This document shows, one piece after another, positions 18,404-26,766 of a stretch of 64,000 bases of DNA (positions are counted from its first letter, which is position 1; each line of letters opens with the position of its first letter). The stretch lies in contig NZ_LZEU01000001.1 of the NCBI RefSeq assembly GCF_014490745.1, positions 2,445,501 to 2,509,500 on the forward strand, read 5' to 3'. This stretch comes from Pseudomonas alcaligenes (GTDB lineage Bacteria; Pseudomonadota; Gammaproteobacteria; Pseudomonadales; Pseudomonadaceae). A program made the translations under genes and the position numbers. The notes beneath the pieces were generated by a model, which worked only from the letters and a program-made list of their open reading frames with translations, was not told where the DNA came from and did not search any database.

Positions 18404-19318
18404 TCAACCGTTCAAGCGCGAGCAAAACAGTTCCTGGTGATCGCGGCACTGCTTGGCGGCCAGCAGGAACACGCCATGGCCGCCCTGCTCGAACTCCAGC
18501 CAGGTGAAGTCCACTTCCGGGTACAGCGCCTCGACGTGCACCTGGCTGTTGCCCACCTCGACGATCAGCAGGCCTTTCTCCGTCAGGTGATCGGCTGCCT
18601 CGGCCAGCATGCGCCGCACCAGATCCAGGCCATCGTCGCCACAGGCCAGGCCCAGCTCGGGCTCGTGGTGGTACTCGGCCGGCATGTCGGCGAAGTCTTC
18701 GGCATCGACATAGGGCGGGTTGGACACGATCAGGTCGAAGCGCTGCCCTGGCAGCCCGGCAAAGCCGTCACCCTGCACGGTATAGACGCGCGCTTCCAGC
18801 TCATGACGCTCAATGTTGTGATTGGCCACTTCGAGGGCCTCGAAGGACAGATCGCCCAGCACCACTTCGGCCTCGGGGAAGGCATAGGCGCAGGCAATGC
18901 CGATGCAGCCGGAGCCGGTGCAGAGGTCGAGAATGCGTGCCGGCTCAGCCGGTAGCCAGGGTGCGAAGTGCGCCCCAATCAGCTCGGCGATCGGCGAGCG
19001 AGGCACCAGCACGCGCTCGTCGACCAGGAACGGCAGGCCACAGAACCAGGCCTCGCCGAGCAGGTAGGCAGTCGGTACGCGCTCCTCGACGCGGCGGCGG
19101 ATCAGCTCCAGCAAGTGCTGCTGCTCGTCCTCTTCCAGGCGGCAGTCGAGGTAGGCATCGGCAATTTCGAACGGCAGATGCAGGGCACCGAGCACCAGTT
19201 GGCGCGCGTCATCCCAGGCATTGTCGGTACCATGGCCGTAGAACAGCCCGGCTTCTTGGAAACGGCTGACGGCCCAGCGAATGTGGTCGCGCAGAGTGCG
19301 CAGGCGGGATGGGGACAC
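18404..19318 (-). CDS. prmB: Ribosomal protein L3 N5-glutamine methyltransferase (PrmB)
   Basis: SAM-dependent methyltransferase that modifies a glutamine of ribosomal protein uL3. The 304-aa protein has the family N-terminal region ([20 protein letters not shown], then [13 protein letters not shown]), the SAM motif [13 protein letters not shown] and the catalytic SNPPYVD. The start is a GTG at 19318, with GGAGG ending eight bases upstream. The open frame extends 13 codons further but without a ribosome site. Divergent from the hydrolase gene at 19462. Confidence 0.94.
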   Translation of the reverse strand: MSPSRLRTLRDHIRWAVSRFQEAGLFYGHGTDNAWDDARQLVLGALHLPFEIADAYLDCRLEEDEQQHLLELIRRRVEERVPTAYLLGEAWFCGLPFLVDERVLVPRSPIAELIGAHFAPWLPAEPARILDLCTGSGCIGIACAYAFPEAEVVLGDLSFEALEVANHNIERHELEARVYTVQGDGFAGLPGQRFDLIVSNPPYVDAEDFADMPAEYHHEPELGLACGDDGLDLVRRMLAEAADHLTEKGLLIVEVGNSQVHVEALYPEVDFTWLEFEQGGHGVFLLAAKQCRDHQELFCSRLNG

Positions 19319-19461
19319 GGATTCACCTCCAGAACGGGTAGGCGATTCTAGCCGCAACCGGGGCCAGTTTGCCCCGTGGTAAACGGCCGATCCGGTGCAA
19401 ATGGTTCACAGATGGCTCTGGCAAGCAGAGAATAGACAGATTGCCGTACCAGGAGCCTCTC

Positions 19462-20055
19462 ATGTCCGATGCCAAAACCATGTTCCAACTGACTGGCCGC
19501 GGTTATGCGCCAGCCACGCTGGGCAAGGCCACCTTGCTGATCATCGATGCCCAGGAGGAGTACCGCAGCGGAGTTCTGCAACTGCCGGACGTGGATGCCG
19601 CCAGCGCCGAAATCGCCACCCTGCTGAATGCCGCGCGCAAGCTCGGCACGCCGGTGGTGCATGTGCGCCACCTCGGCATTCCTGGCGGCCTGCTCGACCC
19701 CCAGGGCCCGCGCGGGCATTTCCTCGAAGGCCTGGCACCGCAGCCCGGCGAGCCGATCGTGGAAAAGCGCCTGCCCAACGCCTTCAGCAATCCGGAACTG
19801 CACGAGCACCTGCAGCGCCTCGGCCACCTCGACCTGATCGTCTGCGGCTTCATGACCCACTCCAGCATCAGCACCACGGTGCGTGCCGCCAAGGACTACG
19901 GTTATCGCTGCACCCTGGTCGACAGCGCCTGCGCCACCCGTGACGTACCCTACGCCGGCGAGCTGATTGCCGCGCGCCAGCTGCAGCACATGGAAATGGC
20001 AGCCCTGGCCGACAACTTCGCCATCGTCGTGCCGCAGGCCAACGCCCTGCTCTGA
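19462..20055 (+). CDS. Isochorismatase-family hydrolase with Ser at the usual Cys position
   Basis: A 197-aa protein of the isochorismatase/cysteine-hydrolase fold. The catalytic Asp region is LLIIDAQEEYRSG, and VVHVRHLGIPGG and VEKRLPNAF follow the family pattern. Where active amidohydrolases of the fold have a Cys (CGxMTHxCV), this reads CGFMTHSSISTTVRAA, with Ser instead of Cys. True isochorismatases also lack the Cys, so it may act on a vinyl ether rather than an amide, or be inactive. The ATG at 19462 has AGGAG upstream. Divergent from prmB. Confidence 0.88.
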   Translation: MSDAKTMFQLTGRGYAPATLGKATLLIIDAQEEYRSGVLQLPDVDAASAEIATLLNAARKLGTPVVHVRHLGIPGGLLDPQGPRGHFLEGLAPQPGEPIVEKRLPNAFSNPELHEHLQRLGHLDLIVCGFMTHSSISTTVRAAKDYGYRCTLVDSACATRDVPYAGELIAARQLQHMEMAALADNFAIVVPQANALL

Positions 20056-20145
20056 GCAGGGAACACCGTCACATCCATCCCGCACCGGTCGGAACCCTCA
20101 GGGCACTGACCGGTCATAGCGCCGATACCCGAAGAGGAAATCGGA

Positions 20146-20469
20146 ATGAAGCTGTCCGATGGTTTTGATGCACGCCGCTTGCGCCCCCGTGGCCCCGCCA
20201 CCTGGCGCTGGCGTTTTGTTGCCGCCCTGGCCGCCCTGCTCGCCACCCTTGGCGTGCTGCTGACCCTGGCCGGCAGCGCCAGCCTGATCGGCCATTCGCC
20301 GGCCCTCGGCCCGCTGAACGATAGCGTTGGCACCGCGCTCAGCTTGCTGCTGAGCGGTCTGTTCCTGCTCTGGGCCGGCGTTGCCCTGTGGCGTGGCAGC
20401 CGTCGGCGCCTGCGGCGCAGCAATGGCGACCTCAGCCTGTCGCCACGCCTGCTGAAAAAGCGCGGCTGA
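20146..20469 (+). CDS. Small membrane protein of unknown function
   Basis: A 107-aa protein with a basic N-terminus, two hydrophobic helices (about residues 23-48 and 62-83) joined by a short loop, and a strongly basic C-terminus (WRGSRRRLRRSNG). By the positive-inside rule both ends should be cytoplasmic. A purine-rich GAGGAAA stretch lies upstream of the ATG. No family recognised. It lies between the isochorismatase-like gene and the Smr gene on the same strand. Confidence 0.65.
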   Translation: MKLSDGFDARRLRPRGPATWRWRFVAALAALLATLGVLLTLAGSASLIGHSPALGPLNDSVGTALSLLLSGLFLLWAGVALWRGSRRRLRRSNGDLSLSPRLLKKRG

Positions 20470-20503
20470 AGCCGGTAAACTGCCCTCCATTACGGAGGCG
20501 ATG

Positions 20504-21064
20504 ATGCAAGACGACGATTTTTCCCTGTTCCAATCCGCCGTGCGCGGGGTCAAGCAGATCAAGCATGACCGCGCCGACACCGGCAAACCCAAGGCCGACC
20601 GCCAGCGCCTGGACACCCTGCGCCAGGCCGCCACGGTGAAGACCGAGAACATCAAGGTCGACGGCCTGTCCGACCAGTTCGGCATCGATGTCGGCGCCGA
20701 GGACGAGCTGTACTGGGCCCGCGACGGCGTGCAGGACGGCCAGATGCGCAAGCTCAAGGCTGGCCAGGTGGCCTTCGAAGGCAGCCTCGACCTGCACGGC
20801 ATGAGCGTGGAGAAGGCCCGCGAAACCCTGTGGGACTTCTTCGCCGAAGCGGCACGCCTGGAAGTACGCTGCGCCCGCGTCACCCACGGCAAGGCGGTAC
20901 GCACCGACGGCAAGCGGCCGATGATCAAGAGCCACGTCAACACCTGGCTGCGCCAGCACCCGCAGGTACTCGGCTTCACCTCCTGCATCGCCAAGCATGG
21001 TGGCACCGGTGCCGTCTATGTACTGCTCAAGCGCACCATGCTCGACGGCCGCGACGAGTTCTAG
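20504..21064 (+). CDS. Smr/MutS2-type nuclease-domain protein
   Basis: A 186-aa protein with an Smr domain in the C-terminal half. Its motifs are LDLHGMS (about residue 90), VTHGKAVRTDGKRPMIKSHV and a closing KHGGTGAVYVLLKR. Smr domains are DNA or RNA endonucleases. The stand-alone bacterial form (YfcN/SmrA/SmrB type) includes SmrB, which cleaves mRNA at collided ribosomes; which subtype this is cannot be decided here. The second of two tandem ATGs is preferred because GGAGG then lies at 5 bases. Its stop overlaps the convergent CMD gene. Confidence 0.92.
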   Translation: MQDDDFSLFQSAVRGVKQIKHDRADTGKPKADRQRLDTLRQAATVKTENIKVDGLSDQFGIDVGAEDELYWARDGVQDGQMRKLKAGQVAFEGSLDLHGMSVEKARETLWDFFAEAARLEVRCARVTHGKAVRTDGKRPMIKSHVNTWLRQHPQVLGFTSCIAKHGGTGAVYVLLKRTMLDGRDEF

Positions 21065-21612
21065 CGCGCCGGAAAGCGTGGCGCGTACTCCTCCCGCTCT
21101 ACCTGCAGGCCATTCACCACGAAGGACACCGCGTGGTAGAAGCCGACCAGCAGCAGGCACTCGATCAGCTGCTCGTCGCTGAAATGCACGCCAAGCCGCT
21201 GCCATAGCGCGTCGTCGACAGTGGCGCTGGCGTGCAGGCTGTCCGCCAGTTCCAGCAGTGCCTGTTCAGCCTCGCCCCACAGGGCCGGGTCGATACGCTC
21301 GCTGCTGGTATCGGCGATCTGCTCGCTGCTGAAGCCGGCCTTGCCGGCGAATCCCACCACGTGCACGCCCCACTCGTACTCCGCACCGCACAACGCAGTG
21401 GCGCGCAGGATCAGCAGCTCGCGCTCGCGCAACTCGATGCTGCCAGGATCCAGCAAGCCACCGGCGAACATGCGCTGCAGCACGCGCGGGTTGCGCGCCA
21501 TGCTGCGAAACAGCTTGAGCGGTGGCATGCCCGGCGGCATGACGTGATCGAAGGCGGCCTGGATAGCCGGGGCATAAGGAGGGTTCAATGGCTGTACGCG
21601 AGGCTGGTTCAT
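21061..21612 (-). CDS. Carboxymuconolactone decarboxylase/AhpD-family protein
   Basis: A 183-aa helical protein of the CMD/AhpD superfamily. The active-site-like motif is LCGAEYEWGVHVVGFAGKAG, with one Cys and a His (CxxEYxxxxH) rather than the CxxC of AhpD, so it is probably not a peroxiredoxin reductase of the classical type. ATG 21612 (MNQPRVQPLNPPYAPAIQAA). Divergent from the HxlR regulator 79 bases away, with a short palindrome in the gap, so it is the likely target of that regulator. Confidence 0.9.
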   Translation of the reverse strand: MNQPRVQPLNPPYAPAIQAAFDHVMPPGMPPLKLFRSMARNPRVLQRMFAGGLLDPGSIELRERELLILRATALCGAEYEWGVHVVGFAGKAGFSSEQIADTSSERIDPALWGEAEQALLELADSLHASATVDDALWQRLGVHFSDEQLIECLLLVGFYHAVSFVVNGLQVEREEYAPRFPAR

Positions 21613-21630
21613 GGCTTGGACTCCTGTCAT

Positions 21631-21647
21631 GCTACGAAATAAGTAGC
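21631..21647. promoter_or_regulatory. Candidate HxlR operator
   Basis: Inverted repeat GCTAC-N7-GTAGC in the 79-base gap between the divergent CMD and HxlR genes. Another CTACT-CCG-CTACT direct repeat lies 10 bases further on. The position fits a shared operator; no experimental consensus was used. Confidence 0.45.
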
Positions 21648-21691
21648 AAGCCAAACCTACTCCGCTACTAAAAAAGAAGCAAGGAGCCAAT

Positions 21692-22033
21692 ATGAGCTTT
21701 CCCCAACCCGGAGACCCGGTACGCGGTTCCGCCAGCGGCCGGCCGATCATGGCCCTGCTCGACCTGCTGGGTCGGCGCTGGAGCCTGCGCGTACTCTGGG
21801 AGCTGCACCAGACCCCGGCCAGCTTCCGCGAGCTGCAGACGCGCTGCGAGAGCGTCTCGCCTTCGGTGCTCAACACCCGCCTGGGCGAGTTGCGCGAGGC
21901 CCAGTTGCTGGAGAACGGCGAGCGCGGCTACCAGCTTTCCGCTCTGGGTCAGGAACTGGTGCAGCACTGCTTGCCACTGGCCCTATGGGCCGAAGGCTGG
22001 GCCGCACAGCTACCATCGCGGCCGGAAAAGTAG
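21692..22033 (+). CDS. HxlR-family transcriptional regulator
   Basis: A 113-aa winged-helix regulator with the HxlR pattern: LLDLLGRRWSLRVLWELHQ at residues 22-40, FRELQTRCESVSPSVLNTRL as the recognition region, and GYQLSALGQELV. HxlR proteins respond to reactive aldehydes, quinones or redox stress, some through a Cys. There is one Cys in the recognition region (TRCES) and another near the C-terminus. Divergent from the CMD-family gene, its probable target. Confidence 0.94.
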   Translation: MSFPQPGDPVRGSASGRPIMALLDLLGRRWSLRVLWELHQTPASFRELQTRCESVSPSVLNTRLGELREAQLLENGERGYQLSALGQELVQHCLPLALWAEGWAAQLPSRPEK

Positions 22034-22123
22034 GCCGCACTGGCGTACTTCGCCCTTGCCAGCGTCCCTGCTGCGCCCTACCCTGCGCCTCTGCGAATTT
22101 CCGACAGTCCCACAGGAATATCC

Positions 22124-22672
22124 ATGTCCCTGGAACAGCAATACACCGCGATTCTCGGCCAACTCGGCGAGGACGTGTCCCGCGAAGGCCTGCTCGACAC
22201 CCCCAAGCGTGCAGCTAAAGCCATGCAGTACCTTTGCCGCGGCTACCAGCAGACCCTCGAAGAAGTCACCAACGGCGCCCTGTTCAGTTCCGACAACAGC
22301 GAAATGGTGCTGGTGAAGAACATCGAGCTGTACTCGCTGTGCGAACACCACCTGCTGCCGTTCATCGGCAAGGCTCACGTGGCCTACATCCCCAGCGGCA
22401 AGGTACTCGGCCTGTCGAAAGTGGCACGCATCGTCGACATGTACGCCCGCCGCCTGCAGATCCAGGAAAATCTCAGCCGGCAGATCGCCGAGGCCATCCA
22501 ACAGGTCACCGGCGCCCTCGGCGTAGCCGTGGTCATCGAGGCCCAGCACATGTGCATGATGATGCGCGGCGTGGAGAAGCAGAACTCGTCCATGGTCACT
22601 TCGGTGATGCTTGGCGAATTCCGCGAGAATGCTGCCACCCGCAGCGAGTTCCTCAGCCTGATCAAGGACTGA
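22124..22672 (+). CDS. folE: GTP cyclohydrolase I (FolE)
   Basis: First enzyme of tetrahydrofolate synthesis: GTP to 7,8-dihydroneopterin triphosphate plus formate. The 182-aa protein has the Zn site ([19 protein letters not shown]), then [20 protein letters not shown] and the second Cys in [14 protein letters not shown], so all zinc ligands are present (type IA). Ends at a clear terminator. Pseudomonads often have more than one folE-type gene, so this may be a paralogue. Confidence 0.97.
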   Translation: MSLEQQYTAILGQLGEDVSREGLLDTPKRAAKAMQYLCRGYQQTLEEVTNGALFSSDNSEMVLVKNIELYSLCEHHLLPFIGKAHVAYIPSGKVLGLSKVARIVDMYARRLQIQENLSRQIAEAIQQVTGALGVAVVIEAQHMCMMMRGVEKQNSSMVTSVMLGEFRENAATRSEFLSLIKD

Positions 22673-22689
22673 ACCGCCACGTGGTGCCC

Positions 22690-22715
22690 AAAAGCCGGCC
22701 TAGCGCCGGCTTTTT
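22690..22715 (+). terminator. Intrinsic terminator after folE
   Basis: AAAAGCCGGC, four-base loop CTAG, then CGCCGGC and TTTTT. Stem of about 8 pairs, followed directly by the U-tract. Confidence 0.9.
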
Positions 22716-22720
22716 CATGC

Positions 22721-23068
22721 CTAGTGGTTGCGCCCGTCCCAGTGCTGTACCGGGAAGCGGCTCAGGTCGACACCATCCAGGCAGCGCGCGTTGACCGCCG
22801 CGCCGAGCTTGCCGTCCGGCCCCGGTGCCTCGCTGAACGGCGCGCAACCGCAGACATCGCAGAAGTGGTGGGCGATCTTGCCGGTGTTGAAGCGGTAGGT
22901 CGGCAGCTCGCCGGCCGGCGACTTGAGCTGCAACTGTTCCCGGCCGATGAACCACAGCAGCCCGCCGCGCTTGCTGCACAGCGAGCAGTTGCACTCGGTC
23001 AGGCTGGCGATCTCGCCGCTCACGCTGAAGCTGATCTTGCCGCAGTGGCAGCTGCCCTGGTAGCTCAT
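22721..23068 (-). CDS. GFA-family protein (glutathione-dependent formaldehyde-activating-like)
   Basis: A 115-aa zinc protein of the GFA/CENP-V fold. Metal-binding cysteines are in GSCHCGKISF, NCSLCSKRG and CDVCGCAPF, all present. Members are annotated after Paracoccus Gfa, but the true reaction of most is unknown. Convergent with folE across the terminator at 22690-22715. Confidence 0.92.
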   Translation of the reverse strand: MSYQGSCHCGKISFSVSGEIASLTECNCSLCSKRGGLLWFIGREQLQLKSPAGELPTYRFNTGKIAHHFCDVCGCAPFSEAPGPDGKLGAAVNARCLDGVDLSRFPVQHWDGRNH

Positions 23069-23252
23069 GTCGATGCACTCCCGCTGGTTCCGCTCAGGCC
23101 TGCAAAGCTAGCCCGGCATCCTGTGCCGCGCCAGGCGCAGGCACCCGCACGAGAGGCGGAGAGCGAGCCAGGCGATATCCGGTGCAGCCAAAGCCGTGCG
23201 ACTCGGGTACCCTGCCGGCCCTTTGCAGACCTACTCACAGGAACCCCCGGCG

Positions 23253-23624
23253 ATGCTTATCAAGGCACTGCGGATCGGCCTCGGCCAGATCATCATCTTT
23301 CTCGACTTCATCACCCGCCCGCGCAAGCTCAAGCGCAGCGTGGAAGCCCAGGCCCAGGTCGAACGTGAAGCCGCCAGCCTGGCGCTGTACCAGTTCCATG
23401 CCTGTCCGTTCTGCGTGAAGACCCGACGCAACCTGCACCGCCTGAACGTGCCGATGACCCTGCGCGACGCGAAGAACGACGCCACGCACCGCCAGGCACT
23501 GCTAGAACAGGGCGGCAAGATCCAGGTGCCATGCCTGCGCATCGAGGAACAGGGCGAGAGCCGCTGGCTGTATGACTCCAAGGCCATCGCCGCCTACCTG
23601 AACCAGCGCTTCGCCGCTCAGTGA
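23253..23624 (+). CDS. Glutaredoxin-domain protein with N-terminal hydrophobic segment
   Basis: A 123-aa thioredoxin-fold protein. Residues about 5-20 are hydrophobic (LRIGLGQIIIFLDF) and may form an anchor or helix. The redox centre is CPFC in QFHACPFCVKTRRNL (about residue 51), followed by VPCLRI (the cis-Pro region) and YDSKAIAAYLNQRF, as in glutaredoxins. Start at ATG 23253 (MLIKALRIGLGQ). The gene at 23667 (GST) is convergent. Confidence 0.9.
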   Translation: MLIKALRIGLGQIIIFLDFITRPRKLKRSVEAQAQVEREAASLALYQFHACPFCVKTRRNLHRLNVPMTLRDAKNDATHRQALLEQGGKIQVPCLRIEEQGESRWLYDSKAIAAYLNQRFAAQ

Positions 23625-23666
23625 TGGCCTGCGATGGGCAGTTACCTGCCCATCGCGCACCGGCTG

Positions 23667-24269
23667 TCAGCCAAGCATGCTCACATAGCGCGGATGGCTG
23701 GCCACCCGCGCCAGCCAGGCGTTGATCGCCGGGTACGCGGTGAGATCGAAGCCGCCCTCGTGAGCCACGTGGGTGTAGGCGTACAGGGCGATATCGGCGA
23801 TGGTGAAAAGCTCGCCCACTAGGTACGGCGTGCGCTGCAGCTGTTGCTCCATCACCTTGAAGGCCTTGTGGCCGCGCACATGGCACTCCGCATACTCGGT
23901 GCGGCGCGCCTCCGGCAGCCCCTGGTAGAGCTGGATGAAACGCGCTACCGCCACGTAGGGCTCGTGGCTGTACTGCTCGAAGAACTGCCACTGCAGCATC
24001 TGTGTGCGCAGGCGCGGCTCGGTCGGGATGAACTCGCTGCCGTCGGCGAGGAAATTGAGGATGGCATTGGATTCCCAGAGGAAGGTGCCGTCCTCCAGCT
24101 CCAGTACCGGAATCTTGCCGTTGGGATTCTTCTCGAGGAACTCGGCGGTCTGCGTCTCGCCCTTGAGAATGTCGATCGGCAGCCACTCGTACTGGTGGCC
24201 GAGCAGATGCAGCATCAGCTTGACCTTGTAGCAGTTACCGGAACGGTAATCGCCGTACACCTTGAGCAT
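23667..24269 (-). CDS. Glutathione S-transferase family protein
   Basis: A 200-aa GST: N-terminal thioredoxin-like half (MLKVYGDYRSGNCYKVKLML, cis-Pro in GKIPVLEL, ESNAIL) and a helical C-terminal half. Ser and Cys are both present in the active loop (RSGNCYK). Substrate unknown. Its ATG follows the stop of the upstream aminotransferase gene by 2 bases, so the two form an operon. Confidence 0.93.
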   Translation of the reverse strand: MLKVYGDYRSGNCYKVKLMLHLLGHQYEWLPIDILKGETQTAEFLEKNPNGKIPVLELEDGTFLWESNAILNFLADGSEFIPTEPRLRTQMLQWQFFEQYSHEPYVAVARFIQLYQGLPEARRTEYAECHVRGHKAFKVMEQQLQRTPYLVGELFTIADIALYAYTHVAHEGGFDLTAYPAINAWLARVASHPRYVSMLG

Positions 24270-24271
24270 GG

Positions 24272-25432
24272 CTATTTACTCCCTTGCGCGTCGCGAACAA
24301 CGGCCGCCAGGCGGCGCAGGCCTTCACCGAGCTTCTCCGGCGGTACGTGGCTGAAGTTCAGGCGCAGGTGACCGGGGTTGGCATCCGGCTCGACGAAGAA
24401 CGGCTCACCCGGCATGAATGCCACGTTTTGCGCCATCGCCGGCTGCAACAGGGTGCGGGTATCCAGCTTGTCCTTCAGGGTCAGCCAGAAGAATAGGCCG
24501 CCCTGGGGAATCTCCCAGGTTGCCAGCTCGCCGAAGTGTTCTTCCAGCGCCACCTGCATGGCGTCGCGGCGTACCCGGTAGAAGTCGCGCAGCTCGGCCA
24601 GGTGGGCCTGGTATTTGTCGCTGCCCAGCCACTGCAGAGCCTGCCACTGGCCGATACGGTTGGTGTGCAGGTCGGCCGCCTGCTTCAGGCGCAGCAGGTG
24701 CGGGAACAGATCCGGGCTGGCGATCAGGAAGCCGACGCGCAGGCCCGGCAGCAGGGTCTTGGACACGGTGCCGGTGTAGATCCAGCTGGTGCGCTTGAGG
24801 CGGCTGACGATCGGCGTGGCGCTGCCGGCATCGAATACCAGCTCGCGGTACGGTTCGTCCTCGATCAGGGTGACATTGAACTCGTCGAGCAGCGCCGCCA
24901 CTGCGTCGCGCTTGGCTTCGCTGTAGCGAACGGCGGACGGGTTCTGGAAGGTCGGGATCAGGTAGGCGAAGGCCGGCTTGTGCTTCTGCAGGCGCTCGCG
25001 CAGGGCCTCCAGCTCGGGGCCGTCAGCTTCCTGCGGTACGGTGATGCAGTCGGCGCCAAACAGCTGGAAGGACTGCAGCGCGGCCAGGTAGGTCGGCGCC
25101 TCAACCAGGATCTCGGTGCCCGGATCGATAAACAGCTTGCTAGCCAGGTCGAGGGTCTGCTGCGAACCGCAGACGATCAGCACCTGGCTGGCGTCGCACT
25201 GCACGCCCAGCTTGCGCGCCTCGGCCGCCACCGCCTCGCGCAGCGCCGGCTCGCCCTCGCTCATGCCGTACTGGCCGATGGAAGCCGGCATATCGCTCCA
25301 GTCCACCTTGGGCAGCATCGGCTCGGCCGGCAGGCCACCGGCGAAGGACATCACCTCCGGGCGCTGCGCTGCAGCAAGGATTTCGCGGATCAGGGAGCTT
25401 TTCAGGCGGGCAACGCGTTCGGAGAAGGCCAT
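24272..25432 (-). CDS. PLP-dependent aminotransferase, class I/II (2-aminoadipate/LysN-like)
   Basis: A 386-aa fold-type I aminotransferase. The PLP lysine is in YTGTVSKTLLPGLRVGF (about residue 235). FAGGLPAEPMLP near the start, AYLIPTFQNPSA and IEDEPYREL are typical of the LysN/2-aminoadipate/MocR-aminotransferase branch without the helix-turn-helix. The C-terminal Arg is in HLRLNFSH. ATG 25432 (MAFSERVARLKSS) is preferred over a start 13 codons upstream. The likely promoter lies in the gap shared with the MarR gene, which carries two operator-like palindromes. Confidence 0.93.
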   Translation of the reverse strand: MAFSERVARLKSSLIREILAAAQRPEVMSFAGGLPAEPMLPKVDWSDMPASIGQYGMSEGEPALREAVAAEARKLGVQCDASQVLIVCGSQQTLDLASKLFIDPGTEILVEAPTYLAALQSFQLFGADCITVPQEADGPELEALRERLQKHKPAFAYLIPTFQNPSAVRYSEAKRDAVAALLDEFNVTLIEDEPYRELVFDAGSATPIVSRLKRTSWIYTGTVSKTLLPGLRVGFLIASPDLFPHLLRLKQAADLHTNRIGQWQALQWLGSDKYQAHLAELRDFYRVRRDAMQVALEEHFGELATWEIPQGGLFFWLTLKDKLDTRTLLQPAMAQNVAFMPGEPFFVEPDANPGHLRLNFSHVPPEKLGEGLRRLAAVVRDAQGSK

Positions 25433-25476
25433 GGTGATCACCGGTAGCAAAGGCAGGACAAAAGAAGGCAAACTGG

Positions 25477-25491
25477 GTCAAACTTGTTGAC
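25477..25491. promoter_or_regulatory. Candidate MarR operator 1
   Basis: Palindrome GTCAA-ACTTG-TTGAC in the gap between the divergent aminotransferase and MarR genes. The same arms recur at 25519-25533, 42 bases centre to centre (four helical turns). Confidence 0.7.
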
Positions 25492-25518
25492 CGAAACTAC
25501 GACGGCAAGGACAGATAC

Positions 25519-25533
25519 GTCAATATGTTTGAC
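25519..25533. promoter_or_regulatory. Candidate MarR operator 2, over the MarR start codon
   Basis: Palindrome GTCAA-TATGT-TTGAC with the same half-sites and spacing as 25477-25491. It contains the ATG (25525) of the MarR gene, so binding there should repress the regulator's own expression. Confidence 0.7.
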
Positions 25534-25977
25534 CTGAAAAAGACGAGCAGCCAGCAGGCTGCCATGGCCGCCTTCTTCTTTGGCTACCAGGCCTTCACCG
25601 CCAAGCCGGACGAAATCCTGGCCAAGCGCGGGCTGTCGCGGGTGCACCACCGCATCCTGTTCTTCATCGCCTGCTACCCCGGCCTCAGCGTCAGCCAGTT
25701 GCTCAGCTATCTGGGGGTGAGCAAGCAGGCGCTGAACATCCCGCTGCGCCAGTTGCTGGAAATGCACCTTGTGGAGAGCGTGGCGGCCGCCGATGACAAG
25801 CGCAAACGCCAGCTCGGCCTGACCGCCGAGGGTGCCAAACTGGAACAGGCGCTGCGCCGCGAGCAAACCAAACTGCTGGAGCGGGTTTTCGCCGACGCAG
25901 GCGAACAAGCCGTCGGCGCCTGGCTGGCGATCAACCAGGCGCTGGGCAACACCCGCCAGGCCGGCAGCGAAGGCTGA
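25525..25977 (+). CDS. MarR-family transcriptional regulator
   Basis: A 150-aa winged-helix regulator. The DNA-binding part runs from LSRVHHRILFFIACYPGLSV through LGVSKQALNIPLRQLLEMHL to the wing AAADDKRKRQLGLTAEG. N- and C-terminal helices form the dimer interface. Divergent from the aminotransferase-GST operon, with two identical-type palindromes in the gap, one covering its own start codon, so autoregulation plus control of that operon is likely. The ligand is unknown. Confidence 0.94.
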   Translation: MFDLKKTSSQQAAMAAFFFGYQAFTAKPDEILAKRGLSRVHHRILFFIACYPGLSVSQLLSYLGVSKQALNIPLRQLLEMHLVESVAAADDKRKRQLGLTAEGAKLEQALRREQTKLLERVFADAGEQAVGAWLAINQALGNTRQAGSEG

Positions 25978-26628
25978 TCAGGGCCGCTCGTCAACCTCGC
26001 CGGCCGGCAGCACCGCGTCGCCGCGCAGTTCGCGGGCCGCATGGAAGAACACCAGCGCCGAAGCCACCATCGCCGCCAGCATCGGCAATATGCCGATCAC
26101 CAGCAGGATGATCGAAGCCACCATCGCCCCCGTGGCGATATTCAGCCAGCCGAGGATGCGCAGCGACGGGTAGCCGTGCTCCACCTTGAGCAGGACGATG
26201 CCCAGCCACAGGATCAGCAGGCCGAGCAGTGCCAGCAGGCCGAAGTAGCTCAGCGCCAGGGGATTGAGCCCCACCAGCCGATCCTCGCCCCAGTACAGCT
26301 GCATGCACTCCAGCAGCACGCTCAGCACCACGCTCAGCCACACCGGCCAGCGCAGGCCGCGGGCGGCAAAACGCAGTTCGAGAAAAGCCTTGAGGCGCAG
26401 CAGCAGGTAACTGCCGAGCAGGGTCACCGCCAGGCTCAGCCAATCGCCCAGCGCGCTTTTCTGCTGAACCATCGCCAGCCCCAGCACCACCAGGGTACCC
26501 AGCAGGTAGGCCAGATTGAGCCAGCCAAGCAGCACCAGTTGCTGCGGACTCCAGCCTTGCAGCGCGCGCGGTGCCTGCGCATCGACCAGCACCACCTGGG
26601 GTGCGGCATAGGGGTTGTTCTGCTCCAT
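25978..26628 (-). CDS. Multi-pass membrane protein of unknown function
   Basis: A 216-aa protein starting MEQNNPYAAPQ, a cytoplasmic NPYAAP-type N-terminus seen in several small bacterial membrane families. About six hydrophobic helices follow, in two groups of three (residues about 28-110 and 125-200). No catalytic motif. Convergent with the MarR gene: its stop lies directly after the MarR stop. Function unknown. Confidence 0.75.
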   Translation of the reverse strand: MEQNNPYAAPQVVLVDAQAPRALQGWSPQQLVLLGWLNLAYLLGTLVVLGLAMVQQKSALGDWLSLAVTLLGSYLLLRLKAFLELRFAARGLRWPVWLSVVLSVLLECMQLYWGEDRLVGLNPLALSYFGLLALLGLLILWLGIVLLKVEHGYPSLRILGWLNIATGAMVASIILLVIGILPMLAAMVASALVFFHAARELRGDAVLPAGEVDERP

Positions 26629-26766
26629 GACCCTATCCTTATCTGAGGGGAACAGTACTGACTAACTCAGAGCCAGAGGAAAACTGTACCGGCAATTGAC
26701 GATCCTGCTGTACCGCGACGGCCAGGCAGGCTGCGCATAGGCTGCCAGCTAGCGAGGAGAACCGCC

